A stretch of 64,000 nucleotides of DNA from Thermaerobacter subterraneus DSM 13965 (lineage in GTDB: Bacteria; Bacillota; Sulfobacillia; Thermaerobacterales; Thermaerobacteraceae). Within the stretch, counting starts at the first letter, position 1; every line of letters starts with the position of its first letter. Below the pieces are notes generated by a model. That model saw nothing but the letters and a program-made list of their open reading frames with translations, was not told the origin of the DNA and searched no databases. The DNA lies in NCBI RefSeq assembly GCF_000183545.2, contig NZ_JH976535.1, positions 1,675,837 through 1,739,836 on the forward strand, written 5' to 3'. Below are positions 56,179 to 64,000 of this stretch, in pieces. Made by a program: the position numbers and the translations under genes.

Positions 56179-57816
56179 TCAATCCCGGTCGCGGGCCGCC
56201 GCCACACCGGGCACCGCCTCAGGGGTCGCCAGCACACCCTGTGCCGCACCGCCCGGGCCCGCCCCATCGGCTGATGCAGCGCCGTGCACCGGCACATCGC
56301 CGACCGCAGCCTTGGACGCCGATCGGCCCGCCACGGCGCCGGGCACCACCGCTCCCGGCGCCCCGGCCCTAGCCGCCGCTTTACCGTCCCGGCCGAACCC
56401 ATCTACCGCAGGCTGCCCGGCCGGCACCGCAGCCGCCCACGGCGCGGTGAACCGCCCGCGGCCCACGCCCCGGTAGCGGAAGCCCAGGGCCATCATCCGC
56501 TCGGGATCCAGGGCGTTGCGCCCGTCGAACACCAGCCGCGGCTCCGCCATCCGCCGGGCCGCCTCTTCCCAATCCAGCCGCACGAACTCGTCCCATTCCG
56601 TTGCCAGCACCACGGCCTGGGCGCCCTCCAAGGCTTCCAGAGCCGACGGGGTGAGATGCACCGAGGCGGGCAGCAGGGGCCGGGCCCGTTCCACCGCCTG
56701 GGGATCGGCCGCCCGCACCTCCGCGCCTTCCTCCACCAGCAAGGGGATCAGGTCCAGCGCCGGAGCCTCCCGGACGTCGTCGGTCTTGGGCTTGAAGGCC
56801 AGGCCCAGCACGGCCACCCGCACGCCCGCCAGCGACCCGAGGGCCTCCCGCAAGGCATAGAGCGGCAGCAGCCGCTGCCGGGCGTTCACCGCGATCACCG
56901 CCCGCAGCAGTTCGAAGGGGTAGTCGTACACCCGGGCCAGATGATCCAGGGCGGCCACGTCCTTGGGGAAGCAGGAGCCGCCGTAGCCAAGGCCGGCGCG
57001 GAGGAACTGGCTCCCGATGCGCGGGTCGAGGCCGATGCCCCGGGCCACCTCTTCCACGTCGGCGCCCACCCGATCGCACATGTTGGCTAGTTCATTAATG
57101 AAAGAAATCTTGGTCGCCAGGAAGGCGTTGGCGCCGTACTTGATCATCTCGGCCGTGGCGGTGTCCGTGACCACCACCGGGGCACCGTAGTGCTGGAACA
57201 GGCGGGCCACCTGCTGGGCAGCAGATGGTGAGTCACTGCCCACCACCACCCGGTCGGGGTGGAACCAGTCGTGGACGGCGCTACCCTCCCGCAAGAACTC
57301 GGGGTTCGAAACGTAGGCGATCCCCGCGGTTTCCAGGTAGCGGTGGCGCAGGCGGCGGCCCGTCCCCGGCGGCACCGTGCTCTTCATCACCACCACGGGC
57401 CCGCCCTCGGGCAGGCCATCGGAGCCGGCCGGATCGCGGCCGGCGCTTGCGGACGGGCCGGCCGCCACCGCCTTGACCTTCCGGTGTTGTTCGGCCACCC
57501 AGGCGACGGCCGCCTCCACCTGGCTGAGGTCCGCGGCCCCGCTGGCGCGCGACGGCGTCCCCACGGCCACGAAGACCAGGTCGCCCAGCCGGCCGGGTTC
57601 GACCTCCGCGGGAAGGGCGAACTGCAGGCGGCCGGACGCGACCCCCTCCCGGACCAGCTCGTCCAGGCCGGGCTCGTAGAATGGGACCTCCGCCCGCCGG
57701 TACCGTTCCACCTTGGCCGGATCCACGTCGATGCCCAGCACCTGGTGGCCGTCGCGGGCCAGCCCTGCGGCCGCCACCGCGCCCACATACCCCATGCCCA
57801 GCACCGTGATGCGCAC
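56179..57816 (-). CDS. UDP-glucose 6-dehydrogenase
   Basis: 545 aa from a GTG at 57816 (GGGGGTTC upstream); the frame is open to 57876 but without a better site. NAD motif RITVLGMGYVGAVAAAGLAR, IDVDPAKVERYRRAEVPFYE, LVFVAVGTPSR, VVVMKSTVPPGTGRRLRHRY, SNPEFLREGSAVHDW, KYGANAFLATKISFINELAN and the catalytic Cys in LGYGGSCFPKDVAALDHLA. Oxidises UDP-glucose to UDP-glucuronate. The C-terminal 95 residues are an Ala/Gly/Pro tail. Likely operon with the epimerase gene downstream. Confidence 0.94.
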   Translation of the reverse strand: MRITVLGMGYVGAVAAAGLARDGHQVLGIDVDPAKVERYRRAEVPFYEPGLDELVREGVASGRLQFALPAEVEPGRLGDLVFVAVGTPSRASGAADLSQVEAAVAWVAEQHRKVKAVAAGPSASAGRDPAGSDGLPEGGPVVVMKSTVPPGTGRRLRHRYLETAGIAYVSNPEFLREGSAVHDWFHPDRVVVGSDSPSAAQQVARLFQHYGAPVVVTDTATAEMIKYGANAFLATKISFINELANMCDRVGADVEEVARGIGLDPRIGSQFLRAGLGYGGSCFPKDVAALDHLARVYDYPFELLRAVIAVNARQRLLPLYALREALGSLAGVRVAVLGLAFKPKTDDVREAPALDLIPLLVEEGAEVRAADPQAVERARPLLPASVHLTPSALEALEGAQAVVLATEWDEFVRLDWEEAARRMAEPRLVFDGRNALDPERMMALGFRYRGVGRGRFTAPWAAAVPAGQPAVDGFGRDGKAAARAGAPGAVVPGAVAGRSASKAAVGDVPVHGAASADGAGPGGAAQGVLATPEAVPGVAAARDRD

Positions 57817-58027
57817 CGAACCGAACCCCCTGTTGGCGCTGCGTGCCGCTGCCTGCCACGGCGGGGATGACAGCAAGAAAAAGCGATACCCCGCCTTGCG
57901 CTACCGCCTGACGGCAGTGGACAGGCTGGAGCAGTGTTTAACACACTCTTCGTTTCCTTAGCGCCAGGTTGGACAAGCACCGCAATACGGGGAAACCTGA
58001 CTCCCATACCGGGGCACATGCATCCTG

Positions 58028-58300
58028 TCAAAAGGGCAAGCCCACTGGGCAGGCAAGGAGCCATTCAGCCTCGTCACGAACCCATCCAGCAACGATCGTA
58101 ACATCCGGAACCCGCCACTCGATGACGAAGTCGGTTCCCCGGGTCGCACTGGCTACGTTCCCCAACGGTCCATCGCAATCCGGACCAGCTGGTCCGGAGA
58201 AATAAACACCAGCAACAAACAGGGCGCTGGTATCGACCAGGGCACGAATGGAGGGCAACGGGATCCCCTCTCGAATGTGTCCGGCTGCCGCTCCTTTCAC
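58028..58300 (-). CDS. PIN-like toxin, short and possibly truncated
   Basis: 90 aa; the ATG overlaps the HTH gene stop as ATGA (58300-58297). IRALVDTSALFVAGVYFSGP near the N-terminus resembles the first strand of a PIN_3-type ribonuclease, with its acidic metal ligand. PIN domains usually span 120-150 residues; the rest here (GTDFVIEWRVPDVTIVAGWV and onward) shows no clear further acidic motif. So it is either a shortened or frameshifted toxin or an atypical family. With its HTH partner it looks like a toxin-antitoxin pair. Confidence 0.5.
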   Translation of the reverse strand: MKGAAAGHIREGIPLPSIRALVDTSALFVAGVYFSGPAGPDCDGPLGNVASATRGTDFVIEWRVPDVTIVAGWVRDEAEWLLACPVGLPF

Positions 58301-58581
58301 CCTGGCTTCGTCATGAGCCGGTCCACCGACCTGCGGTACACCAGGTAACGCCCGTTCCGAATGGTGCCCGCAAGCCGCCCGTCACGAACCCACCGTTTCA
58401 CGGTATTGATCGAACCAATCCCAAGAAGAGCTGCGGCCACTAGAGGGGTAATGAGCTCAGCCTCGGAATCGTCCCCGGACGAATCGTCCCCGGACCGCGT
58501 CGCAGCAACCTCAAGGGCGCCGGAGTACAACTCTGCGCCCCCGAGCGGCCTTGCCCGGCCGGGACCCGGATACACGGACAC
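58297..58581 (-). CDS. Excisionase/HTH_17-like DNA-binding protein, probable antitoxin
   Basis: 94 aa; GTG 58581 with GAGGAGGT seven bases upstream. The C-terminal half is a winged-helix of the excisionase/MerR-like type: LITPLVAAALLGIGSINTVK, then RWVRDGRLAGTIRNGRYLVY and RRSVDRLM, where 'TVKRWVRDG' is the recognition helix. The N-terminal 40 residues are a flexible Asp/Ser-rich region. Such HTH proteins often precede PIN toxins and repress the pair. It starts 53 bp from the lyase stop on the same strand, so it could be transcribed as the tail of the operon above or from its own promoter. Confidence 0.72.
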   Translation of the reverse strand: MSVYPGPGRARPLGGAELYSGALEVAATRSGDDSSGDDSEAELITPLVAAALLGIGSINTVKRWVRDGRLAGTIRNGRYLVYRRSVDRLMTKPG

Positions 58582-58634
58582 GGGCGCACCTCCTCCCCTG
58601 TAGCTACCACGTTATCCCAGCCAAAAGACACCCG

Positions 58635-60194
58635 TCAATCTCGAAAAGTCGGGGCCCCCCTCTCCCCGCGAACCGCCCGGCACGCCTCCTCCAGCCGCTG
58701 CCGGGCGGCCGCCAGCGACCGCTCCCGGGCCTCCAGCCAGCCGGCCAGCCGGTCCGCCGTGGCCTCCCGTTCCGCCAGCATCCGCCGCACCTCGTCCGGC
58801 GCCGGGCCGCCGGTGACCCGGCGCACCGCCACGAACACCGCCGGATCCAGCGCCCGCCGCACCAGGTCGTCGTCCACCGCCAGCTCGCGCCCCAGGACCT
58901 CCCGGGCCGCGGCGGCCACATCCGCGGCGGTGATGCCCGCCGCCTGGCGGCCGTGTTCTTCCGCCCGGCGCACCGCCCGGCTGACCACCCCGTGGGCCGA
59001 CCGGAAATCCAGCCCCTTCTCCCGCACCAGGGCATCGGCCAGCTCCGTCACCGTGGCGAAGCTGGCGCGGGCCCGCTGCTCCAGCAGCGGCCGGTTCACC
59101 TCCACCGTCCCGGTGATGTTGGCCAGCAGCCGGAACACGCGGGCACCCACCTCGGCCGCCTGCCAGAGGTGGGGCTGCAGGTCGTCCTCGGAGTCGACGA
59201 TGTCCCCGAAGGGCGTGTTGTGCAGCATGGCGATGACCGCCGCGGCGCTGGCCGCCCCGCTGCTCAGGAGCGCCCGGGCGTGCTCGAGACCCACGGGGTT
59301 CCGCTTCTGGGGCATGATGCTGCTGCACTGGACGTAGGCGTCGGCCAGCTTCAGGGCCCCGAATTCGTGGGTGCACCAGACCAGGAGGTCCTGGACGAAC
59401 CGGCCCGTGTGCACGAAGGCCAGCTGCAGGGCCGCCGCGGTCTCCGTCAGGTAGTCGACGGAAGCGATGGCGTCGTAGGAGTTTTCCACCAGCCCGTCGA
59501 AGCCCAGGAGCTCCGCCACCCGGCGGCGGTCGACCGGAAAGCCCGACGTGGTCAGGGCCGCCGCGCCCAGGGGCGAGCGGTTCACCAGGTCGTAAGCCCG
59601 CTGCAGGCGGGCCAGGTCGCGGCCCAGCACGTCGGCCGCCGCCACCAGGTAGTGGGCCAGGGTGGTGGGCTGGGCCGGCTGGGTGTGGGTGTAGGCCAGG
59701 GTCAGGGTGTCCACGTGCTCGGCGGCCAGCTCGGCCAGGGTGCGGTAGAGGGCCAGCATCGCCTCCGCCACCTGGAGGATCTGCCGCCGCAGGACCATGC
59801 GGTACATCGCCACGCCCATGTCGTTGCGGCTGCGGGCGATGTGCAGGTTCCCCGCCACCTCCCCCGCCCGCTCGATCAGCAACTGTTCAATGTAAAAGAA
59901 AAGATCCTCGAAGCGCCCGTCGTACGACCGGGCGGCCACCTCGGCGGGGTCGATGCCATCCAGGGCGGCCAGGATGCGCCGTCCCGCGTCCGCCTCCAGC
60001 AGCCCCTGCTCCACCAGCATCACCAGGTGCGCCCGGTGGATGGCCAGCATGGGCTGCAGCAGATACCGCTTGGCCTGCTCGAAGATGGGCACCAGCACGG
60101 CATCGGCGTAGCTCTTTCCTGGGAACCGGCGCCCATCCTGGGCCAGAATCGCTTCCCGCAAGCAGGGCCGCCGTTCTTCCCTTTCCATGGACAT
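58635..60194 (-). CDS. Argininosuccinate lyase-like enzyme (fumarase/aspartase superfamily)
   Basis: 519 aa if the ATG at 60194 is used; ATG/GTG codons within 20 bases give alternatives. Superfamily marks are GNLHIARSRNDMGVAMYRMV, TLAYTHTQPAQPTTLAHYLV and the catalytic serine loop CSSIMPQKRNPVGLEHARAL. These match ArgH, but the usual KLHTGRSRNDQ is altered to NLHIARSRNDM. It is not with arginine genes: it follows an ABC importer and a creatininase-family gene. It may cleave an N-substituted aspartate (as does EDDS lyase) or be a second ArgH. The C-terminal 80 residues are Arg/Ala-rich. Confidence 0.85.
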   Translation of the reverse strand: MSMEREERRPCLREAILAQDGRRFPGKSYADAVLVPIFEQAKRYLLQPMLAIHRAHLVMLVEQGLLEADAGRRILAALDGIDPAEVAARSYDGRFEDLFFYIEQLLIERAGEVAGNLHIARSRNDMGVAMYRMVLRRQILQVAEAMLALYRTLAELAAEHVDTLTLAYTHTQPAQPTTLAHYLVAAADVLGRDLARLQRAYDLVNRSPLGAAALTTSGFPVDRRRVAELLGFDGLVENSYDAIASVDYLTETAAALQLAFVHTGRFVQDLLVWCTHEFGALKLADAYVQCSSIMPQKRNPVGLEHARALLSSGAASAAAVIAMLHNTPFGDIVDSEDDLQPHLWQAAEVGARVFRLLANITGTVEVNRPLLEQRARASFATVTELADALVREKGLDFRSAHGVVSRAVRRAEEHGRQAAGITAADVAAAAREVLGRELAVDDDLVRRALDPAVFVAVRRVTGGPAPDEVRRMLAEREATADRLAGWLEARERSLAAARQRLEEACRAVRGERGAPTFRD

Positions 60195-60408
60195 CCCCAT
60201 GCCCTTCCCCACTTCCCTTGCCCTCTTTCACCGGTCGAACCGGCCGGCGTGCACCGGCCCGGCTCGCCTCGTCCTGTCCTCTCGCCGCCGCACCGGAGCG
60301 ACCCGCCGCCGCGCCCGCCCCTCGGCGCTTGCGCACCGGGCCGGGCCGCCCCGACCCCGGCTCGCTTGCCTCGGCCGCACGCCCGCGCCCGCCATGCCCA
60401 GGGCTACG

Positions 60409-60558
60409 CCTGCCACACCCGGGGCTACCAGGACCGCAGTCGCCAGGGCCGCGGTTACCCAGACCGCGGCTTCCAGGCCCGCGGCTGCCTAGACCGCGGC
60501 CGCCCCGCCCGTGGCTTCCTAGGCCCCGTACAGCGGGCGCGCGGCTTCCGTGCGCGGG
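60409..60558 (+). repeat. 15-bp tandem repeat array, about ten units
   Basis: Units at 60409, 60424, 60439, 60454, 60469, 60484, 60499, 60514, 60529 and 60544 are all exactly 15 bp with consensus GGCTNCCNRGNCCGC, identity strongest in 60424-60498. It fills much of the 390-bp gap (60195-60584) between the creatininase and lyase genes. The period of five codons would keep a reading frame on both strands, but no start or conserved protein runs through it. The rest of the gap is GC-rich and featureless apart from a GGTCGAACC word at 60232. Confidence 0.75.
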
Positions 60559-60584
60559 ACGGCCCTGCCCCGCTTTGCCAGGCG

Positions 60585-61463
60585 CTACCCGCCGGCCCCC
60601 GCCGGCCCCCCGCGCCGGGGCCCGGGCTCGTCCGGCAGCGGCGCCCGCAGCCAGGCGGCCACCAGGTCTTCCAGGTGGCGGGTCGCCCGCTCCACGATGA
60701 CCCGGCCCTTGGCCTCCGTGGCATCCCGCACGAACCCCGCGTACCCCGCCCAGGGGGACGGGTGGCTCTCCACCAGCACGAAGGGCCGCTCCGCCGCCGG
60801 CGGGCGCCGGGGCGGGAGCTCGGCCGCCAGGGCCGGGTCGACCGAGCCCGGGTCCAGCGCCGCCGTGGCCGCCGCCTCAAAGGGCCCGCCGTGGCCGCGC
60901 CCGGGCCGCCCATCCCCCGCCTCTGCCCGGAACATGCCCGCCGTCTCCTCGGTGGTGACCATCTGCCACCAGTTGACCAGGAGGATGCTGGCCCGGAACT
61001 CGCCCGACACGGCCTCCGCCGCCGCCCGGCCGATGGCCATGTTGGCGTCGTGGGCGTTGAGCATCATCACCCGCACGAATCCGGCCCCCAGGATCCCCCG
61101 CAGCACGTCGCACAAGGCCGCCAGGGCCACCTCCGCCCGCAGGGCCACCGTGCCCGGGTAGTGGCGGGTCTTGCCGGGGCAGGCGGTGTAGGTGAAGGGC
61201 GGGTAGAGCAGCGCCGTGAAGTCGCCCCGCAGCCGCCGGGCCAGCCCCTCGGCCAGGATCAGGTCGGTGCCCAGGGGCATGTGGGGCCCGTGCCACTCCA
61301 GGCTGGCCAGGGGCAGCAGGGCAAAGTCCGCCCTGGCGATCCAGGCCTCCAGGTGGCCGCCCGGGATCCGGTGGATGGGCACCACGCACGCCGGTCCCTC
61401 CGGCGGTGCCCAGGACGGCGCAGCCGCCGACTCCGGTCCCATCTCGCGTTGCCTGTTGCGCAT
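60585..61463 (-). CDS. Creatininase family metal-dependent amidohydrolase
   Basis: 292 aa; ATG 61463 with GGGAGGAGG seven bases upstream. Family motifs: FALLPLASLEWHGPHMPLGT (metal-binding E-W-H-G-P-H...D), PPFTYTACPGKTRHYPGTVA, VMMLNAHDANMAIGRAAAEA and VESHPSPWAGYAGFVRDATE. Members open cyclic amides (creatinine) or act in riboflavin/F420 formamide steps and mycofactocin maturation; none is implied here. Between the ABC permease and the lyase gene, so likely part of a catabolic pathway for the imported compound. A short Gly-rich tail ends it. Confidence 0.88.
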   Translation of the reverse strand: MRNRQREMGPESAAAPSWAPPEGPACVVPIHRIPGGHLEAWIARADFALLPLASLEWHGPHMPLGTDLILAEGLARRLRGDFTALLYPPFTYTACPGKTRHYPGTVALRAEVALAALCDVLRGILGAGFVRVMMLNAHDANMAIGRAAAEAVSGEFRASILLVNWWQMVTTEETAGMFRAEAGDGRPGRGHGGPFEAAATAALDPGSVDPALAAELPPRRPPAAERPFVLVESHPSPWAGYAGFVRDATEAKGRVIVERATRHLEDLVAAWLRAPLPDEPGPRRGGPAGAGG

Positions 61464-61587
61464 CGCCGTGCCTCCTCCCGCAGCCCGCGGCGCGGTCTCC
61501 CCGGCATCTCCGGGCCCCTCCGGGCTCCATGCCTGCCGGCGCCGGGAGCCGGCCTTCCCCTTGGCCGGCACGCTAACGAGCCCGGCC

Positions 61588-61669
61588 GGCCGCCGCGCCT
61601 CCCATCGGGCCGCCGCGCCTCCCACCCGGGCCGACGGGGCTCCCACCCGGCCCCCGGGCCTCCGGCCTG
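61588..61669 (+). repeat. 20-21 bp tandem repeat between the ABC permease and creatininase genes
   Basis: Copies at 61588, 61608, 61629 and a degenerate one at 61650, consensus GGCCGCCGCGCCTCCCACCCG. It lies just after the permease stop (61687) on the minus strand. Same class as the arrays at 12876, 21481 and 60409. Confidence 0.6.
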
Positions 61670-61686
61670 GCCGCCGCACCACCAGC

Positions 61687-63534
61687 CTAGATCACCGCCG
61701 GCGCCCGCCCGCCGCCGTGGAGCCGGTTGCTGATGCCCAGCACGATCAGGATCAGCACGATCTGCAGCACCCCGTAGGCCGTGGCGGTACCGAACTCGAA
61801 GGAGTACATCCGCCGGAAGATCTCCACCGAGATGGGCACGTTGTCCGGCGTGTAGAGCAGGATCGACGCCACGAACTCGCCGATCCCCTCCACGAAGGCC
61901 AGCAGCGCGCCGCCCAGCACCCCCGGCATCATCAGCGGCAGCACCACCCGGCGGAAGCTGTAGAGCCAGGTGGCCCCCAGGCTGCGGGCCACTTCTTCCA
62001 GTGACGGGTCCTGCTGGGCCAGGGCCGCCGCGGTCGACCGGAACACCAGGGGCATCAGGCGCACGAAGTAGGCCAGGGGCAGGATCCAGAAGGTCCCCAC
62101 CAGGACCCGGCCCAGGGTGAGGGGCCCCGGCTGGTTGAAGGCCGCGATCAGGTTGATGGCCACCACCGTGCCCGGTAGGGCCCACGGCAGCATGATGGCC
62201 GCGTCCAGCAGCCCGCGCCCGCGGATGGGCAGGCGCAGGACCACGTAAGCCGCCGCCACGCTGAACAGGGCCGCCGCCACCGTCGCCAGAAAGCTGGTCT
62301 CCAGGCTCGTCCGCACCGGTTCCCAGAAACGCGGGTCGCTGAATATGGCCGCGTAATTCTCCAGCGTGTACTCCGGCGGCAGCACCTGCACCGTCCACCG
62401 GGCATTGACCGAAAAGGAGACCAGCACCAGGACGAACACCGGCAACAGCACCAGCACCGTGCCCAGCACCGACAGCACCATGGCCGCCCACCGCAGCAGC
62501 GGGCTGCGCACTTCGGCCCGGTGGTAGGCGACCCCCTTGGAGAGGCTCCGGTACACCCGCCGGTCCTGGTACCAGCGCATGAAAAACAGGAAGGCGATGG
62601 ACACCATGGACAGCACCGACGAGAAGGCCGACGCCATGGCCAGGTCGCCGTTGGTCCGTGCCACGTAGATCTGCATGGTCAGGGTGCGGTCGACGCCAAA
62701 GAGCAGCGGCGCGGTGTACGACGCCATGGACTGCATGAACACCAGCAGCGACCCCGCCACCAGGGCCGGCGTCAGCATGGGCATGGTGACCCGCCGCCAC
62801 ACCTGCCAGCCCGTGGCCCCCAGGCTGCGCGCCGCCTCCTCCAGGGACGGGTCCAGCCCCTGCAGCGCCGTGGCGGTGGTCATGTAGAAAAAGGGATACA
62901 TCGTAAAGGTGTGCACGGCCAGCACGCCCGCGATCCCCCGCAGGGCGAAGGGCACCTGCTCCAGGCCCAGAAGATGCTGCAGCGCCCGCGGCACGATCCC
63001 GCTTTCGCCGTAGAGGAACATGAAGGAGAGGACGCCCACCAGCGGCGGCAGGGAGATGGGAACCAGCACCAGGGTCTGCAGCAGCCGCCGCCCCGGAAAC
63101 TCAAGGCGGTTGAGCAGGAAAGCCAGGCTGACCCCGACGAACCCGGCCAGCAGCACGCTGAGCAGGGAGATCCCCAGGCTGGTGACCAGGGCCTCCATGG
63201 GTGCCGTGTACTGGCGGTCGAAGAAGGCCCGGTAGTGGTCCAGGCTGAACCGGCCGCCGGCCTGGAGGCTGGTGACGAAGGTCGCCCACAAAGGATAGAT
63301 CACGTAACCGCCCAGGATGAGCGCCAGCGGCAGCACCGCCAGGTACGGCACCAGCCGCCGCAAGCGGCGGTGTGGGACCGCCGCACCGGCCGTGGCCGGC
63401 CCCGGCGATCCTGCCCAGGCCCCTGCGCTCCCTGCACGGTGCCCGCCGCCCGGGGCGGCCTTGGCCTCCTGCCTTGACCTGATAGCCGGCGCTCCATGAG
63501 CGCCCGGCCCCCCGCTGCGCCCTCCGTTGCCCAC
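61687..63534 (-). CDS. Fused ABC transporter permease (FbpB/ThiP/PhnU-type, two permease modules)
   Basis: 615 aa; GTG start with AAAGGGGGGA upstream. Two BPD_transp_1 modules in tandem, each with about six helices and an EAA loop: DPSLEEAARSLGATGWQVWR in the first and DPSLEEVARSLGATWLYSFR in the second. This fused layout is typical of Fe3+, thiamine, 2-aminoethylphosphonate and polyamine-type importers. Overlaps no gene but is 27 bp from the ATPase gene. A 50-residue low-complexity N-terminus precedes the first helix. The substrate-binding protein is presumably just beyond the window. Confidence 0.93.
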   Translation of the reverse strand: MGNGGRSGGPGAHGAPAIRSRQEAKAAPGGGHRAGSAGAWAGSPGPATAGAAVPHRRLRRLVPYLAVLPLALILGGYVIYPLWATFVTSLQAGGRFSLDHYRAFFDRQYTAPMEALVTSLGISLLSVLLAGFVGVSLAFLLNRLEFPGRRLLQTLVLVPISLPPLVGVLSFMFLYGESGIVPRALQHLLGLEQVPFALRGIAGVLAVHTFTMYPFFYMTTATALQGLDPSLEEAARSLGATGWQVWRRVTMPMLTPALVAGSLLVFMQSMASYTAPLLFGVDRTLTMQIYVARTNGDLAMASAFSSVLSMVSIAFLFFMRWYQDRRVYRSLSKGVAYHRAEVRSPLLRWAAMVLSVLGTVLVLLPVFVLVLVSFSVNARWTVQVLPPEYTLENYAAIFSDPRFWEPVRTSLETSFLATVAAALFSVAAAYVVLRLPIRGRGLLDAAIMLPWALPGTVVAINLIAAFNQPGPLTLGRVLVGTFWILPLAYFVRLMPLVFRSTAAALAQQDPSLEEVARSLGATWLYSFRRVVLPLMMPGVLGGALLAFVEGIGEFVASILLYTPDNVPISVEIFRRMYSFEFGTATAYGVLQIVLILIVLGISNRLHGGGRAPAVI

Positions 63535-63561
63535 CGGTCTCCCCCCTTTCCCCGGGCCTGC

Positions 63562-63999
63562 TCAAGCGGCCGGCGCACCGCCCGCCTGGGCGCCAGCCGC
63601 TTCGACGATGAAAATCTGCGCCGGCGCCACGGCCACCTCCAGTTCCCCGCCCGGCCGCACCGCGGCACCGCTTCCCGCCGGGAGGTCGACCAGCCATTCT
63701 AGACCCCCGGCCTCCAGGCGGTAACGGGTGTGCGACCCTGCATACTCCGCCACCAGGACCCGGCCGCGCAGCACGTTCGCCGCCCCGGCCGCCGCCGGCT
63801 GGAAAGCCTCCGGGCGGATGCAGAGGGTGACGATTCGTCCCTCATCGACGGGCACGCCCGGATTGCTGCGCCCCGCCTCGCACCAGAGCAGCACGTCCCC
63901 GGCTCGCACTTGGACCGCACCGTCCGCCCGCCGCTGCACCACCGTGGCGTCCACCAGGTTGCTCTTGCCGATGAACCCGGCCACAAAGCGGCTGGCCGG
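63562..63999 (-). CDS. ABC transporter ATP-binding protein, C-terminal part (TOBE domain)
   Basis: The gene enters from the right edge of the window; 145 codons and a TGA at 63562 are present. It begins in the RFVAGFIGKSNLVDATVVQR segment that links the nucleotide-binding domain to a TOBE_2 domain in FbpC/PotA/MalK-type ATPases, followed by CIRPEAFQPA and a beta-rich region ending QIFIVEA. No Walker motifs are in the window. First of the operon with the fused permease, creatininase and lyase genes. Confidence 0.85.
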   Translation of the reverse strand, partial: PASRFVAGFIGKSNLVDATVVQRRADGAVQVRAGDVLLWCEAGRSNPGVPVDEGRIVTLCIRPEAFQPAAAGAANVLRGRVLVAEYAGSHTRYRLEAGGLEWLVDLPAGSGAAVRPGGELEVAVAPAQIFIVEAAGAQAGGAPAA

Positions 64000-64000
64000 G

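Overview
The window is very GC-rich (roughly 70% by eye) and densely coding. It has GTG and TTG starts, strong purine-rich ribosome binding sites, and many proteins with Ala/Pro/Gly-rich tails or inserts. A bacillithiol-type redox protein (YtxJ), the coproporphyrin-type pair HemH/HemG, an OpuA betaine importer with CBS domains and a YkvI-type carrier point to a high-GC member of the Bacillota. A thermophile of the Thermaerobacter type is my best guess, inferred from gene content and composition only. No rRNA, tRNA, CRISPR array or complete insertion sequence was seen.

Layout. 1-8 kb: the end of a PQQ-type sugar dehydrogenase, a lipoprotein, a cell-wall amidase relic, then leftward hemG, hemH and the opuAA-AB-AC operon, whose leader carries an apparent intrinsic terminator. 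8-17 kb: ispH, an EVE-domain protein, a PHP phosphatase, glyA, a luciferase-like oxidoreductase, an AbrB antitoxin with a wrecked PIN partner, a YnfA protein and an orphan nuoB. 17-24 kb: a scrambled AgcS symporter relic, a CPA2 antiporter, an M20 amidohydrolase and a YkvI-like carrier. 24-32 kb: a leftward operon AtuA - DUF4387 - solute-binding protein - DppB - DppC - peptidase C26-like hydrolase - aldo/keto reductase. 33-43.5 kb: an intact AgcS symporter, a ZIP transporter, an SDR oxidoreductase, YtxJ, a GAF-GGDEF diguanylate cyclase, an LCP protein and cytochrome bd oxidase (cydAB). 44-54 kb: a HAD hydrolase, a CofE-like ligase, a glutaryl-CoA dehydrogenase-like enzyme, a nucleotidyltransferase-like protein, a decayed ABC-2 exporter with two intact ATPases, an AT-richer Mrr-like endonuclease and a class V aminotransferase. 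54-64 kb: a sugar-nucleotide epimerase and UDP-glucose dehydrogenase pair, an HTH/PIN module, and a catabolic-looking operon of ABC importer, creatininase-family hydrolase and argininosuccinate-lyase-like enzyme.

Most striking observation: the solute-binding lipoprotein at 28426-30048 reads as a natural circular permutation of the family 5 (DppA/OppA) fold. Its C-terminal lobe segment comes directly after the signal peptide and the usual N-terminal segment follows. It sits in an operon with two permeases and no ATPase.

Other recurring themes are: (i) intergenic spacers containing 15-22 bp tandem duplications at many independent loci; (ii) broken gene remnants (amidase, PIN toxin, symporter, ABC-2 permease) beside intact relatives or partners; (iii) long low-complexity insertions inside otherwise conserved enzymes; and (iv) an apparent excess of the 9-mer GGWCGAACC and its complement.
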